From: Aminobacter anthyllidis | GTDB lineage: Bacteria; Pseudomonadota; Alphaproteobacteria; Rhizobiales; Rhizobiaceae | Assembly (NCBI RefSeq): GCF_018555685.1 | Contig: NZ_JAFLWW010000005.1 | Coordinates: 310,001-374,000 of the forward strand | Direction: 5' to 3' | Length of the DNA stretch: 64,000 bases | Shown: in pieces, positions 17,429-26,108 of the stretch | Layout: each line of letters opens with the position of its first letter | How positions within the stretch are numbered: position 1 is the first letter of the stretch | Made by a program: the position numbers and the translations under genes | Notes under the pieces: generated by a model | What the model was told of the DNA's origin: nothing | What the model saw: the letters and a program-made list of their open reading frames with translations, nothing else | Databases searched by the model: none

Positions 17429-18115
17429 TCACAGGAACGTCGCGATCTCCGATAGCGGGCGCTTTTCCGTGGCGTGAACGGGGATCGTCGCGCCCTCCTT
17501 GGGATAGCCGACGACCATCAGGATGTAGGGCTTGTCGTGCGGGTCGCGGCCGCAGATCTCGTTGAGGAAGCTCATCGGGTTCGGCGTATGGGTCAGCGTC
17601 GCCAGGCCGGCGCGATGCAGTGCCGCAATCAGGAAGCCGGTGGCGATGCTGACCGATTCGGGCACATAGTAGTTCTTGCGCGACACACCGTCGGCCGAGC
17701 GGCTCTTGCGCTCGCCGAAGATGCAGATCAGCCACGGCGCCTCTTCCAGGAACGGTTTTGACGCGTCCGTGCCGAGCGGCGCCAGCGCCTTCAGCCACTC
17801 CTCGCCGGCGCGGCCCTCGTAGAAGGCGCGTTCCTCGATCTCGGCGGCCTCACGGATCTGGCGCTTGATGTCGGCGTCGCCAATGACGGCGAAATGCCAG
17901 GGCTGGTGATTGGCGCCGTTGGGCGCGGTGCCGGCGGCGAGAATGCAGGTCTCGATGATGTCGCGCGGCACCGGCCGCGTCGAAAAATCACGCACCGTAT
18001 GGCGCGTGCGGATCTCGTCGTAGAACGACTGTGCGCCGGCCCGCATCTCTTCGACCGGCTTTTCCTTGTAATCGGGCAGCGGAACGGTGCGGTACTGAGC
18101 AACGGCAGCATTCAT
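17429..18115 (-). CDS. Nitroreductase-fold flavoprotein, iodotyrosine-deiodinase-like
   Basis: A 228-aa FMN enzyme. It follows the layout of iodotyrosine deiodinase (IYD) rather than classical Nfs[20 protein letters not shown], then [18 protein letters not shown] (~62-79), an active-site lid [15 protein letters not shown], then [34 protein letters not shown] and the C-terminal [14 protein letters not shown] relatives reductively dehalogenate halophenols using FMNH2. A halophenol substrate is inference; nitroaromatic or flavin-related activity remains possible. It is a single gene with no partner reductase nearby. Confidence 0.8.
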   Translation of the reverse strand: MNAAVAQYRTVPLPDYKEKPVEEMRAGAQSFYDEIRTRHTVRDFSTRPVPRDIIETCILAAGTAPNGANHQPWHFAVIGDADIKRQIREAAEIEERAFYEGRAGEEWLKALAPLGTDASKPFLEEAPWLICIFGERKSRSADGVSRKNYYVPESVSIATGFLIAALHRAGLATLTHTPNPMSFLNEICGRDPHDKPYILMVVGYPKEGATIPVHATEKRPLSEIATFL

Positions 18116-18242
18116 CGAAGCAACTCGCGGCGAGAGTGACTATTAAAACCGAGTGCCGACATTCGGCAAAATAGTCGGCATCGTCAATCGCCACTGCCTG
18201 CGCCGAACAACAAAGGCAATTCTCGAACGAGACGAGGTGCCA

Positions 18243-18262
18243 GGCGGGCTGGAGTGCCCGCC
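18243..18262 (-). terminator. Hairpin downstream of autotransporter A
   Basis: Minus-strand ggcgggcactccagcccgcc can fold (7-bp stem). No T-run follows, so it is only a possible terminator. Confidence 0.4.
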
Positions 18263-18276
18263 CGGCAATTTCGGGT

Positions 18277-21234
18277 TTAGAACTTCACGCCGAGGCTTGC
18301 CTTGACGCCGTGGTCGCGGGCGCCGTTGGCGATCTGGCCGTTGTAGCTCAAGGCGAGATTGGCCTTGGGCGCGATGGCGAAGTCGAGGCCGGCTTCGACC
18401 AAGAGCGCATCACGGGCGATCGGCGCGCCATGAACGGTGAAGCTGTCGCCGCCGCCGGCGAAGGCCACCGTGGACGCGGGCGTGACATCGCCGAAGGCAT
18501 GGCGCCAGCCGAGGCCGCCGCGAACCGTCGCCTTGGCATCGCCGACATTGAAGTCGGTGGCAGCGCGCAGGCCGAGCGTCGTCGTGGTGCTGTCGAAGCT
18601 TTTGTCAGTGCTGGTCAGCGCCGCCGCGCCACCGGTTTCGGTGAAGCCGTCGGTCGAGGTCGAGACATAGGCCAGACCGGCGAAGGGTTCGAAGGCGACG
18701 CGGCCCATCTCCAGCTTGTAGCCCGTCTCGATGAAGGCCTGGGCCGTGCCGGCATCGTAAGACGCCTTGAGCGTCTCGGTGAGGCCGGGGAACGAGACCG
18801 TGCGGCTCGTGTCGATCGAATGCCTGGTGTAGGAGGCACCGGCGCGCAGGGCGACGGCACCGAAGTGGCGGCCGCCATAGACGCCGACATGGAAGTTGTC
18901 GCTGTCGCCCGACGCAGCACCATCGTCCGTGTCGAAGCTGGTGCGGCTGTAGCCGCCGAGCAGGCCAAGGCGCCAGCCATCGCCGACAACGGTGTCGCCA
19001 CCGGCGACGAGGCCACCGCTCGAATGCTCGAAGCCGCCCGAATTGCCGTCGCCGTCGAACGAGCCCCAGTTGCCCAGGGCCTGGCCCCAGACGACGAAGC
19101 GGTCGGTATCGGCGGCGACCAGCTCAAGCCCACCCTCGCCATAACCCATGACCGGCAGGTCGGGGGCCGCGACATCGCCGAAGGCCGAGCGGACGCGGTC
19201 ATTGGCGAATTCGCCGAGGAACTGGCTCGTCTGCGTCGTCCCGCCGCTGACCGAAGCGTGCACGTCGCCGGCGAGCTGGTTCAGCGCATCACGCGCCTCG
19301 TCTTCGTCGGTCGACATCAACAGCGCCGAGCGCACCGGATTGCCGCTTGGCAAGTTGTCGACAGCGCCGGCAACAGCCGACTGGTTCGGCGACTGGGCGA
19401 CCTCCTCGACCGACAGGTCGTTGCGGCTCAGCGCCAGCGTGACGTCATTGCCGTCGCCGCCGGTGTAGCTGATGAGGTGATTGAGGAAGAGCAGGTTGTT
19501 GAGATTGCCCACGGACGCAAACGTGCCGGTCACGGCGTCATTGCCGTCGTTGGCGATAATCGTGAACGGCCCGTTGAGCGGGTCCCAGCCACCGGCCGGG
19601 CTCGGGTCATTGGGCGTCAGCGACAGGTTGAGCGTCGCATTGGCAATGTTGACGGTGCCATTGACCGTGAGCCTGTCGGCCGAGGTCGGGCTGGCCTCGA
19701 TTTCCAGGATGCCGTTGTTGACGTAGTTGCCATTGATGGTCTGGGTGTGGACGAGCACGTTGCTCGGCCGCGACGCCTCATAAATGTCGCCAACGGCGTG
19801 TGTGCTGCCAGCCTTGACCGTGACGTTGCCAATGATCGTACCGCTGCCGCCGAGGCGACCGCCGGTATCGACATCGAGCTGTCCCGCGAGCTTGCCCGCG
19901 CCCAAGCGGCCAACGTAAAGTGCCCCGCTGTTGACCAAGGTCGAGCCGGCAAAAGCCGAGCTGTCGCCAGTGAGGATGATCCTTCCTGAGCCTTCCTTGA
20001 AGAAGTCGCCTGCTCCAGCGAGCTTGCCGCCCCAGAACTGGCTGCTGGACTTGGAGATGAGCTTGCTGCCGGCCTCGATGGTTATCGTGCCGCCAGCATT
20101 GGCGAGCCACGTGCCCGAGCCGTCGCCGAACTGCAGCGTACCGCCGTTGGAAATCAGCACGGTGCCACTGCCGCTGTTGCCAACGCTGGTAAGGGTCAAC
20201 TTGCTTCCGCCGACATGCTCGAACGCGCCCGGACCGGTTATGTTACCTGCGAAGGTGACGTCGTCGGAACGGTCGAAGACAACAGTGCCATAATTGAGTA
20301 TTGCACCAGCGACCGAACCGCTCGTCCCACCATCGCCAATCTGAAGCGTGGCGCCGGTGCCGACGCCAGTGCTGCCGAGATAGGTGTTCGCCCCGGTGAA
20401 GACCTGCTTGGTGCCGTCGATGTTGACGCCACCATTGCCCGAGATCACGCCCGAGAAGGTCCCGTTGGCGGCCGTGAGGAACAAGGACCGCTCGCCGAGG
20501 ACAACCTGACCTGATCCGCTCAGCGCCTTGATGCTCGCGCCTGCGTCCGTGGTCGAAATGTCAAAAGTACCGTCGACAGCCACGCCGCTGGAGGCGCTGA
20601 TTTTGCCCTGGCGGACCAGTTGGAGCGTCGTGCCGGAGCCGATCGTGGTGGCGCCGGTATAGGTGTTGACCCAATCGCTGAGCTTCAGCGTGCCACCACC
20701 GGTAATGTTGAGTGCCGCCGACCCTTTCAGGATCATGCCGATCTCGGCGGTAACGCCGGTGCCCACATTGATCGTCGCCGTGCTGCCAACCGGCGCCAGG
20801 GTGAGCGAGTCAGAAGCGGTGGCTGTAAGCCTGTAACCATTCCCCGTGAAACGCAGCATGTCGAAGTTCTGGTGGCCCTGGACGTTTACCCCGCCGCCGG
20901 CACCACCGAACACGGCAGTGCCACCAGCCCAGGTGCCGTTGATCGCACCGCTGATGTCGGTCCAGTTCGTGCCGCCCGCGTTCCAGGTGCCGGCACCGCC
21001 TTCGATGATGATCGGAAGAGTGGAAGGGCCATCCCAGTACTGGTCTGCAGCGCGAGCCGGCGATGCAGTGCCGAGCACAACCGCCACAGCCCCAAGCGTA
21101 ACCAGCGCCGTACCGGACCGCAGAGCGGCAAGCCGGACGATCGGTCGGTTCAAGGGGTGGCTGGAAGAAGTCCGGAAAGCTTGAGATGATTCAAAACGAA
21201 TGCGCGCAGCCGAGCTGCGGTCAAAAAAATGCAT
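18277..21234 (-). CDS. Autotransporter A (type V secretion, PATR repeats)
   Basis: A 985-aa outer-membrane autotransporter. The start at 21234 (MHFFDRSS) gives a long N-region and then the hydrophobic core ALVTLGAVAVVLGTASPARA, an extended signal peptide cleaved near residue 63. The passenger is built of autotransporter-associated beta-strand repeats, for example GGTLKLSDWVNTYTGATTIG and VFTGANTYLGSTGVGTGATL. The last ~280 residues are the 12-strand barrel, ending in the required aromatic residue (GVKF). The frame is open upstream to 21351. The barrel coding region is almost identical to that of gene B, 3.2 kb away, while the passengers differ. Likely role: surface adhesion or biofilm. Confidence 0.88.
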   Translation of the reverse strand: MHFFDRSSAARIRFESSQAFRTSSSHPLNRPIVRLAALRSGTALVTLGAVAVVLGTASPARAADQYWDGPSTLPIIIEGGAGTWNAGGTNWTDISGAINGTWAGGTAVFGGAGGGVNVQGHQNFDMLRFTGNGYRLTATASDSLTLAPVGSTATINVGTGVTAEIGMILKGSAALNITGGGTLKLSDWVNTYTGATTIGSGTTLQLVRQGKISASSGVAVDGTFDISTTDAGASIKALSGSGQVVLGERSLFLTAANGTFSGVISGNGGVNIDGTKQVFTGANTYLGSTGVGTGATLQIGDGGTSGSVAGAILNYGTVVFDRSDDVTFAGNITGPGAFEHVGGSKLTLTSVGNSGSGTVLISNGGTLQFGDGSGTWLANAGGTITIEAGSKLISKSSSQFWGGKLAGAGDFFKEGSGRIILTGDSSAFAGSTLVNSGALYVGRLGAGKLAGQLDVDTGGRLGGSGTIIGNVTVKAGSTHAVGDIYEASRPSNVLVHTQTINGNYVNNGILEIEASPTSADRLTVNGTVNIANATLNLSLTPNDPSPAGGWDPLNGPFTIIANDGNDAVTGTFASVGNLNNLLFLNHLISYTGGDGNDVTLALSRNDLSVEEVAQSPNQSAVAGAVDNLPSGNPVRSALLMSTDEDEARDALNQLAGDVHASVSGGTTQTSQFLGEFANDRVRSAFGDVAAPDLPVMGYGEGGLELVAADTDRFVVWGQALGNWGSFDGDGNSGGFEHSSGGLVAGGDTVVGDGWRLGLLGGYSRTSFDTDDGAASGDSDNFHVGVYGGRHFGAVALRAGASYTRHSIDTSRTVSFPGLTETLKASYDAGTAQAFIETGYKLEMGRVAFEPFAGLAYVSTSTDGFTETGGAAALTSTDKSFDSTTTTLGLRAATDFNVGDAKATVRGGLGWRHAFGDVTPASTVAFAGGGDSFTVHGAPIARDALLVEAGLDFAIAPKANLALSYNGQIANGARDHGVKASLGVKF
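18279..19230. repeat. 952-bp near-identical repeat, copy in autotransporter A
   Basis: Matches 21514-22465 without gaps. Comparing all frames I found one difference (GCG versus GCA in an Ala codon, near 18415). The repeat covers the barrel and linker from the stop codon back to residue ~668; beyond 19230 identity drops abruptly, though the two genes stay alignable for ~100 bp. Confidence 0.93.
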
Positions 21235-21310
21235 TATATCCCCACCACTTGCATGCGCGCCCGAACGGGCAAATGAATTGTGCGGAGACCCCAATCCCCA
21301 CCCAAAACTT

Positions 21311-21327
21311 AAGCAATAGCATTGCTT
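21311..21327. promoter_or_regulatory. Inverted repeat upstream of autotransporter A
   Basis: aagcaat-agc-attgctt, a perfect 7-bp palindrome with a 3-nt centre, in a locally AT-rich stretch 80 nt before the start codon. It is a possible operator. Confidence 0.45.
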
Positions 21328-21511
21328 AGAACAGCCCAGCTTATACAGCAATACAAAATATTATGGATGGTGCATTCAACTTTGTACAACTGGCACGACC
21401 GCCAGATGGACTCGCCGGCGCGATGCGAGCACTCGCGCAAGGAAGTGGAATTGAGCTGGCGAAGGCGAAGCGGAACGGCAGGCGCTTGCGCCTGCTCCAC
21501 TCCCAATGCCC

Positions 21512-23998
21512 CTAGAACTTCACGCCGAGGCTTGCCTTGACGCCGTGGTCGCGGGCGCCGTTGGCGATCTGGCCGTTGTAGCTCAAGGCGAGATTGGCCT
21601 TGGGCGCGATGGCGAAGTCGAGGCCGGCTTCGACCAAGAGTGCATCACGGGCGATCGGCGCGCCATGAACGGTGAAGCTGTCGCCGCCGCCGGCGAAGGC
21701 CACCGTGGACGCGGGCGTGACATCGCCGAAGGCATGGCGCCAGCCGAGGCCGCCGCGAACCGTCGCCTTGGCATCGCCGACATTGAAGTCGGTGGCAGCG
21801 CGCAGGCCGAGCGTCGTCGTGGTGCTGTCGAAGCTTTTGTCAGTGCTGGTCAGCGCCGCCGCGCCACCGGTTTCGGTGAAGCCGTCGGTCGAGGTCGAGA
21901 CATAGGCCAGACCGGCGAAGGGTTCGAAGGCGACGCGGCCCATCTCCAGCTTGTAGCCCGTCTCGATGAAGGCCTGGGCCGTGCCGGCATCGTAAGACGC
22001 CTTGAGCGTCTCGGTGAGGCCGGGGAACGAGACCGTGCGGCTCGTGTCGATCGAATGCCTGGTGTAGGAGGCACCGGCGCGCAGGGCGACGGCACCGAAG
22101 TGGCGGCCGCCATAGACGCCGACATGGAAGTTGTCGCTGTCGCCCGACGCAGCACCATCGTCCGTGTCGAAGCTGGTGCGGCTGTAGCCGCCGAGCAGGC
22201 CAAGGCGCCAGCCATCGCCGACAACGGTGTCGCCACCGGCGACGAGGCCACCGCTCGAATGCTCGAAGCCGCCCGAATTGCCGTCGCCGTCGAACGAGCC
22301 CCAGTTGCCCAGGGCCTGGCCCCAGACGACGAAGCGGTCGGTATCGGCGGCGACCAGCTCAAGCCCACCCTCGCCATAACCCATGACCGGCAGGTCGGGG
22401 GCCGCGACATCGCCGAAGGCCGAGCGGACGCGGTCATTGGCGAATTCGCCGAGGAACTGGCTCGTTTGTGTCGTACCGCTGCTGACCGAAGCGTGCACGT
22501 CGCCGGCAAGCTGCTCGAACGCATCGCGCGCCTCGTCCTCGTTGGTCGACATCAGGAAACCGGCGGCGACGGGATTGGAATTCGGCAGGCTGGCGACAGC
22601 TGCGGCGGTGGCGGCCTGGTTGGGCGCATCGGCGATGCTGCCCAGCGTGACGTTGTTGCGGCTGAGCGCAAGCGTCACGTCGTTGCCGTCGCCACCGGCG
22701 TAGTCGAGCAGATGGTCGAGGAAGAGCAGGTTGTTGAGGTTGCCGACGGACGCGAAGGCGCCCGTCACGGCGTCGCCGCCGTCATTGGCGATCAGCGTGA
22801 ACGGGCCGTTGAGCGGCAGCCAGGCGCCCATCGTCGACGGCGACAGCACGAGGTTGAGCGTTGCACCCGAGATGTCGACGGTGCCGTTGACCACGAGCTT
22901 GTCGGCGCCAGATGGCGTCGCCTCGACTTCGAGGATGCCGTGGTTGGCGTAGTTGCCGTTGATGGTCTGGGTACCGATGGAGTTGCCCGCGCCGTGCGTA
23001 GCGCCAACAGCCACCGTGACGTCACCGCCAATGGTGCCGCTGCCGCCGAGCCGGGCGCCCGATTTGACTTCGACCCAGCTCTGGATTGCGCCCGCACCGC
23101 CGACGCCGACAATCAGCGTGCCGGCGTCGACTATAGTGCCGCCGGAATAGAGATTGGCGCCCATAAGCGTCTGGGTGCCGCTACCTGATTTGACCAGCTT
23201 GCCGCTGCCCGAGATGACACCCGAGAAGGTGGTGCTCTTGTTGTCATTGCCGGTCGTCAGCGTAGCGCTGCCGAGGTCGACGGTGCCGGACCCGGCGAGA
23301 GAGCCGATCTTCTGGTCGTGGTAGCTGAGTACCAGCAAAGCACCGCTTGCCACAGTGTAGCTGCTGTTGGCGCTGAAGACATTGGCGTAACCGGCGACAA
23401 TGCTGCCCTCGGCGACATTGGTCGCCGTGGCATAATTGCTGAAGCCGTACGGGTTGGTGAGGATCAGCGCGCCGCTGCCAAGCTTGGTGAAGGTGCCGGT
23501 GCCGAGGGATACGTCGCTGTCGACCATCTGGGCCTCGGTCGTCAGATCGAAGCTGCCTGTATCGATCGCCCCGCCGGCCGAAGTGAACTGGATGGTGTGG
23601 TTGATCAGCTGAAGCGCGGCGGCACCCGACTGCAGCGTGCCGCCGTCGAGCGTGATGGCGCCCGAGCCAAGGACCGAACCGCCGGTGACACGGATGGCGC
23701 CGCCGCTGATGATGGCACCCATGCTGAAGCTATTGCTGCCATTGGTGACGACGAGTGTACCGGCGCCGGTCTTCCTGATGTAGCCGACTTCGCCGGACTC
23801 GTAGATCCTGCCGGAATAGGTGCCGGTGGCACCAGCGCCGACGACGAATTCCTGGAACGGGTCGAAGCCAACGGGATCAGTGATCTCCTCGCCATCGAGG
23901 AGAACCACCGGATCGGCCCAGGCAGGCTGGAGCAAACCGCACAGGACAACGAGTGACACGCCCGAAAGAGCGCGCGTTGTGGAAAAAATGGCAGGCAC
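21512..23998 (-). CDS. Autotransporter B (type V secretion, PATR repeats)
   Basis: An 828-aa autotransporter with a GTG start at 23998, 8 nt after GGGGAG. The signal peptide is short (ALSGVSLVVLCGLLQPAWA). The passenger (~30-520) has repeated G-rich beta motifs such as TKLGSGALILTNPYG and VKSGSGTQTLMGANLYSGG. The barrel is identical in protein sequence to that of autotransporter A and ends in GVKF. It lies directly upstream of gene A in the same direction, with a 277-nt gap holding an AT-rich promoter-like stretch, so the two probably have separate promoters. Confidence 0.88.
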   Translation of the reverse strand: MPAIFSTTRALSGVSLVVLCGLLQPAWADPVVLLDGEEITDPVGFDPFQEFVVGAGATGTYSGRIYESGEVGYIRKTGAGTLVVTNGSNSFSMGAIISGGAIRVTGGSVLGSGAITLDGGTLQSGAAALQLINHTIQFTSAGGAIDTGSFDLTTEAQMVDSDVSLGTGTFTKLGSGALILTNPYGFSNYATATNVAEGSIVAGYANVFSANSSYTVASGALLVLSYHDQKIGSLAGSGTVDLGSATLTTGNDNKSTTFSGVISGSGKLVKSGSGTQTLMGANLYSGGTIVDAGTLIVGVGGAGAIQSWVEVKSGARLGGSGTIGGDVTVAVGATHGAGNSIGTQTINGNYANHGILEVEATPSGADKLVVNGTVDISGATLNLVLSPSTMGAWLPLNGPFTLIANDGGDAVTGAFASVGNLNNLLFLDHLLDYAGGDGNDVTLALSRNNVTLGSIADAPNQAATAAAVASLPNSNPVAAGFLMSTNEDEARDAFEQLAGDVHASVSSGTTQTSQFLGEFANDRVRSAFGDVAAPDLPVMGYGEGGLELVAADTDRFVVWGQALGNWGSFDGDGNSGGFEHSSGGLVAGGDTVVGDGWRLGLLGGYSRTSFDTDDGAASGDSDNFHVGVYGGRHFGAVALRAGASYTRHSIDTSRTVSFPGLTETLKASYDAGTAQAFIETGYKLEMGRVAFEPFAGLAYVSTSTDGFTETGGAAALTSTDKSFDSTTTTLGLRAATDFNVGDAKATVRGGLGWRHAFGDVTPASTVAFAGGGDSFTVHGAPIARDALLVEAGLDFAIAPKANLALSYNGQIANGARDHGVKASLGVKF
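21514..22465. repeat. 952-bp near-identical repeat, copy in autotransporter B
   Basis: Partner of 18279-19230 at a constant offset of 3235 bp. It starts at the stop codon (TAG here, TAA in A) and ends in the linker before the barrel. Confidence 0.93.
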
Positions 23999-24179
23999 TG
24001 TTTGCTCCCCACCTGCCGTCGGAAGGGGAGCTTATCCCTCAGGCAGGCCCAAAATTAATGAGCCACACCTAAACGACAACACCATGGATGGGAAGATTTC
24101 AGCCACGCCATTTCTGGGTGTAATTCCAACACCGTAGATTTGACCGGTTACGTCGGCGCGGCTTCGGCGCCACCATGGC

Positions 24180-24341
24180 TCAGAACTTAACCGCCAGGGG
24201 CAGCGGTGCGATCAAGGTGATGTTGGCGCTGACATTGATGGTATTCGACGCATCGCCATTGGCGTTGGCGGTGCTGATCGCGGCGGCAAGTTCGGTTTCG
24301 TTGGTGACGTTGAAGGTTGCGGCGAGTGCCGGCTGCGGCGG
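24180..24341 (-). pseudogene. Remnant of a third autotransporter (N- and C-terminal scraps fused)
   Basis: In the same frame as the preceding FAD gene and right after its TAG stop, the minus strand reads PPQPALAATFNVTNETEL, then AAAISTANANGDASNT and INVSANITLIAPLPL, then AVKF and a TGA stop. The first part is the typical beginning of an autotransporter passenger just after the signal-peptide cleavage site (ALA). The last four residues match the barrel end (GVKF). There is no start codon and no signal peptide. This looks like an autotransporter gene reduced by a large internal deletion and a 5' truncation. Confidence 0.65.
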
Positions 24342-25994
24342 CTACCGCGCCGCGTGCCGGCCGGCATTGCGGCCGGAGAAGATACAACCGCCGAGGAAGG
24401 TGCCCTCGAGCGCGTTGTAGCCGTGATAGCCGCCGCCGCCGAAGCCGGCGACCTCGCCCGCCGCATAAAGGCCCGGGATGATCTCGCCGTCCATGCCGAG
24501 CACCTGGCCGTCCAGGTTGGTGTGCAGGCCGCCCAAAGTCTTGCGGGTCAGCACGTTGAGGCGGACGGCGATGAGCGGGCCGTTGTCCGGGTCGAGGATC
24601 TTGTGCGGCTTGGCGGTGCGCACCAGCCGGTCGCCGAGGTAGCGCCGCGCGCCATGGATGGCGGTGACCTGGGCGTCCTTGGAGAAGGGGTTGTCGATCT
24701 CGCGATCGCGTGCCGCGATCTGCGCATGCAGCCGGTCGTGGTCGATCAGGCCGTTGCCGGCGAGCGCGTTCATGCCGGCAACGAGGTCGCGCAGGTTGTC
24801 GCGGACCACGAAATCCTCGCCATGCCGCTTGAAGGCCTCGACCGACGGCGGCGCGCCCTTGGCGCGGCGGCTCTTCAGCACCTCGATCCAGCGCTTGGAG
24901 GTCAGGTCCGGATTCTGCTCGGAACCGGACAGCGCGAATTCCTTCTTGATGATCTTCTGGGTCAGCACGAACCAGGAGTATTCCTGGCTGGTGGACAGGA
25001 TACGCTTCAGAGTGCCAAGCGTGTCGAAGCCGGGCAGGAACGGCGCTTCCAGCCGCTCGCCCAGCGCATCGAACCACAGCGACGACGGCCCCGGCAGGAT
25101 GCGGATGCCGTGGTTCGGCCAGATCGGGTTCCAGTTGGTCAGCCCCTCGGTGTAGTGCCACATGCGGTCGCCATTGATCACCGCGCCGCCGGCGGCTTCA
25201 GTGATCGCGACCATGCGGCCGTCGACATGATGCGGCACGCCGGCGACCATCTTCTTCGGCGCTGGCCCGAGCCGCGCGACCGGCCAGGCTTTGCGGACCA
25301 GCTCGTGATTGCCGCCGATGCCGCCCGAGGTGACGATGACAGCACCTGCGTGGAACTCGAAGTCGCCTGTCACCTTGCGCCCCGACTGTTGGCCGCGCTC
25401 GACGGTGGAGGGTTCGAGGATTTCGCCCGACACGCCTGTTACCGCCGCACCAGTCTTGATCAGGCGGCTGGCCTGATGGCGAAACTTGAGCGTGATGTGG
25501 CCGGCGGCAGCATGGTCGCGGACACGACGCAGGAACGGTTCGAGCACGCCGGGGCCGGTGCCCCAGGTGACATGGAAGCGCGGCACCGAATTGCCGTGGC
25601 CATGCGCCAAGGCACCGCCGCGCTCGGCCCAGCCGACGACGGGAAACCAGCGCATGCCCTGGGCATGCAGCCAGGGCCGCATCTCCCCGGCGGAGAAATC
25701 GATGAAAGCCTCGGCCACCTTGCGCGGCCAGAAATCCTCCGGGCGGTCGAACTGCGCCGAGCCCAGCCAGTCCTGCAGCGCAAGCTCGCAGCTGTCTTTG
25801 ATGCGCATGCGGCGCTGCTCGGGGCTGTCGACGAAAAACAGCCCGCCGAGCGACCAGAAGGCCTGGCCGCCAAGCGAATTCTCGCCTTCCTGCTCAAGGA
25901 CGATGACCCGCTTGCCGGCATCGGCCAGCGCTGCCGCGGCAACCAGGCCGGCAAGTCCGCCACCGACAACGATCGCATCCGCCCGGTCCGCCAA
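24342..25994 (-). CDS. FAD-binding dehydrogenase (ketosteroid-dehydrogenase/fumarate-reductase-like)
   Basis: A 550-aa flavoprotein oxidoreductase. The N-terminal dinucleotide fold is ADAIVVGGGLAGLVAAAALA, followed by EQEGENSLGGQAFWSLGG. The C-terminal FAD closure is GLYAAGEVAGFGGGGYHGYN and FLGGCIFSGRNAGR. The family comprises KstD-like and putative 3-oxosteroid or fumarate-type dehydrogenases; the substrate is unknown. I chose a TTG start at 25994, 5 nt after GGGAGGGG, because it gives the family N-terminus (M)ADRADAIVVGGG; an ATG 15 codons upstream (26039) has no such support. Its stop codon abuts the autotransporter remnant. Confidence 0.85.
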   Translation of the reverse strand: MADRADAIVVGGGLAGLVAAAALADAGKRVIVLEQEGENSLGGQAFWSLGGLFFVDSPEQRRMRIKDSCELALQDWLGSAQFDRPEDFWPRKVAEAFIDFSAGEMRPWLHAQGMRWFPVVGWAERGGALAHGHGNSVPRFHVTWGTGPGVLEPFLRRVRDHAAAGHITLKFRHQASRLIKTGAAVTGVSGEILEPSTVERGQQSGRKVTGDFEFHAGAVIVTSGGIGGNHELVRKAWPVARLGPAPKKMVAGVPHHVDGRMVAITEAAGGAVINGDRMWHYTEGLTNWNPIWPNHGIRILPGPSSLWFDALGERLEAPFLPGFDTLGTLKRILSTSQEYSWFVLTQKIIKKEFALSGSEQNPDLTSKRWIEVLKSRRAKGAPPSVEAFKRHGEDFVVRDNLRDLVAGMNALAGNGLIDHDRLHAQIAARDREIDNPFSKDAQVTAIHGARRYLGDRLVRTAKPHKILDPDNGPLIAVRLNVLTRKTLGGLHTNLDGQVLGMDGEIIPGLYAAGEVAGFGGGGYHGYNALEGTFLGGCIFSGRNAGRHAAR

Positions 25995-26108
25995 CTGCCC
26001 CTCCCAAGGTCCTCTGCCGTCGCAGCGAGTTTCAGGCAACGGACGGCAAGATCAAGCGGAAAGTCTGGGCGGTTTGGTTCCGCTGGGGAAGGAACGATCG
26101 GCCCGGAG

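Noticed and set aside
18310-19989. Plus-strand open frame of 559 codons opposite autotransporter A, and a similar one at 21506-23188 opposite B
   Set aside because: Antisense shadow of high-GC coding sequence; the protein is low-complexity Arg/Ala/Gly-rich, lacks any domain, and the autotransporter frame has a signal peptide, repeats and a barrel.
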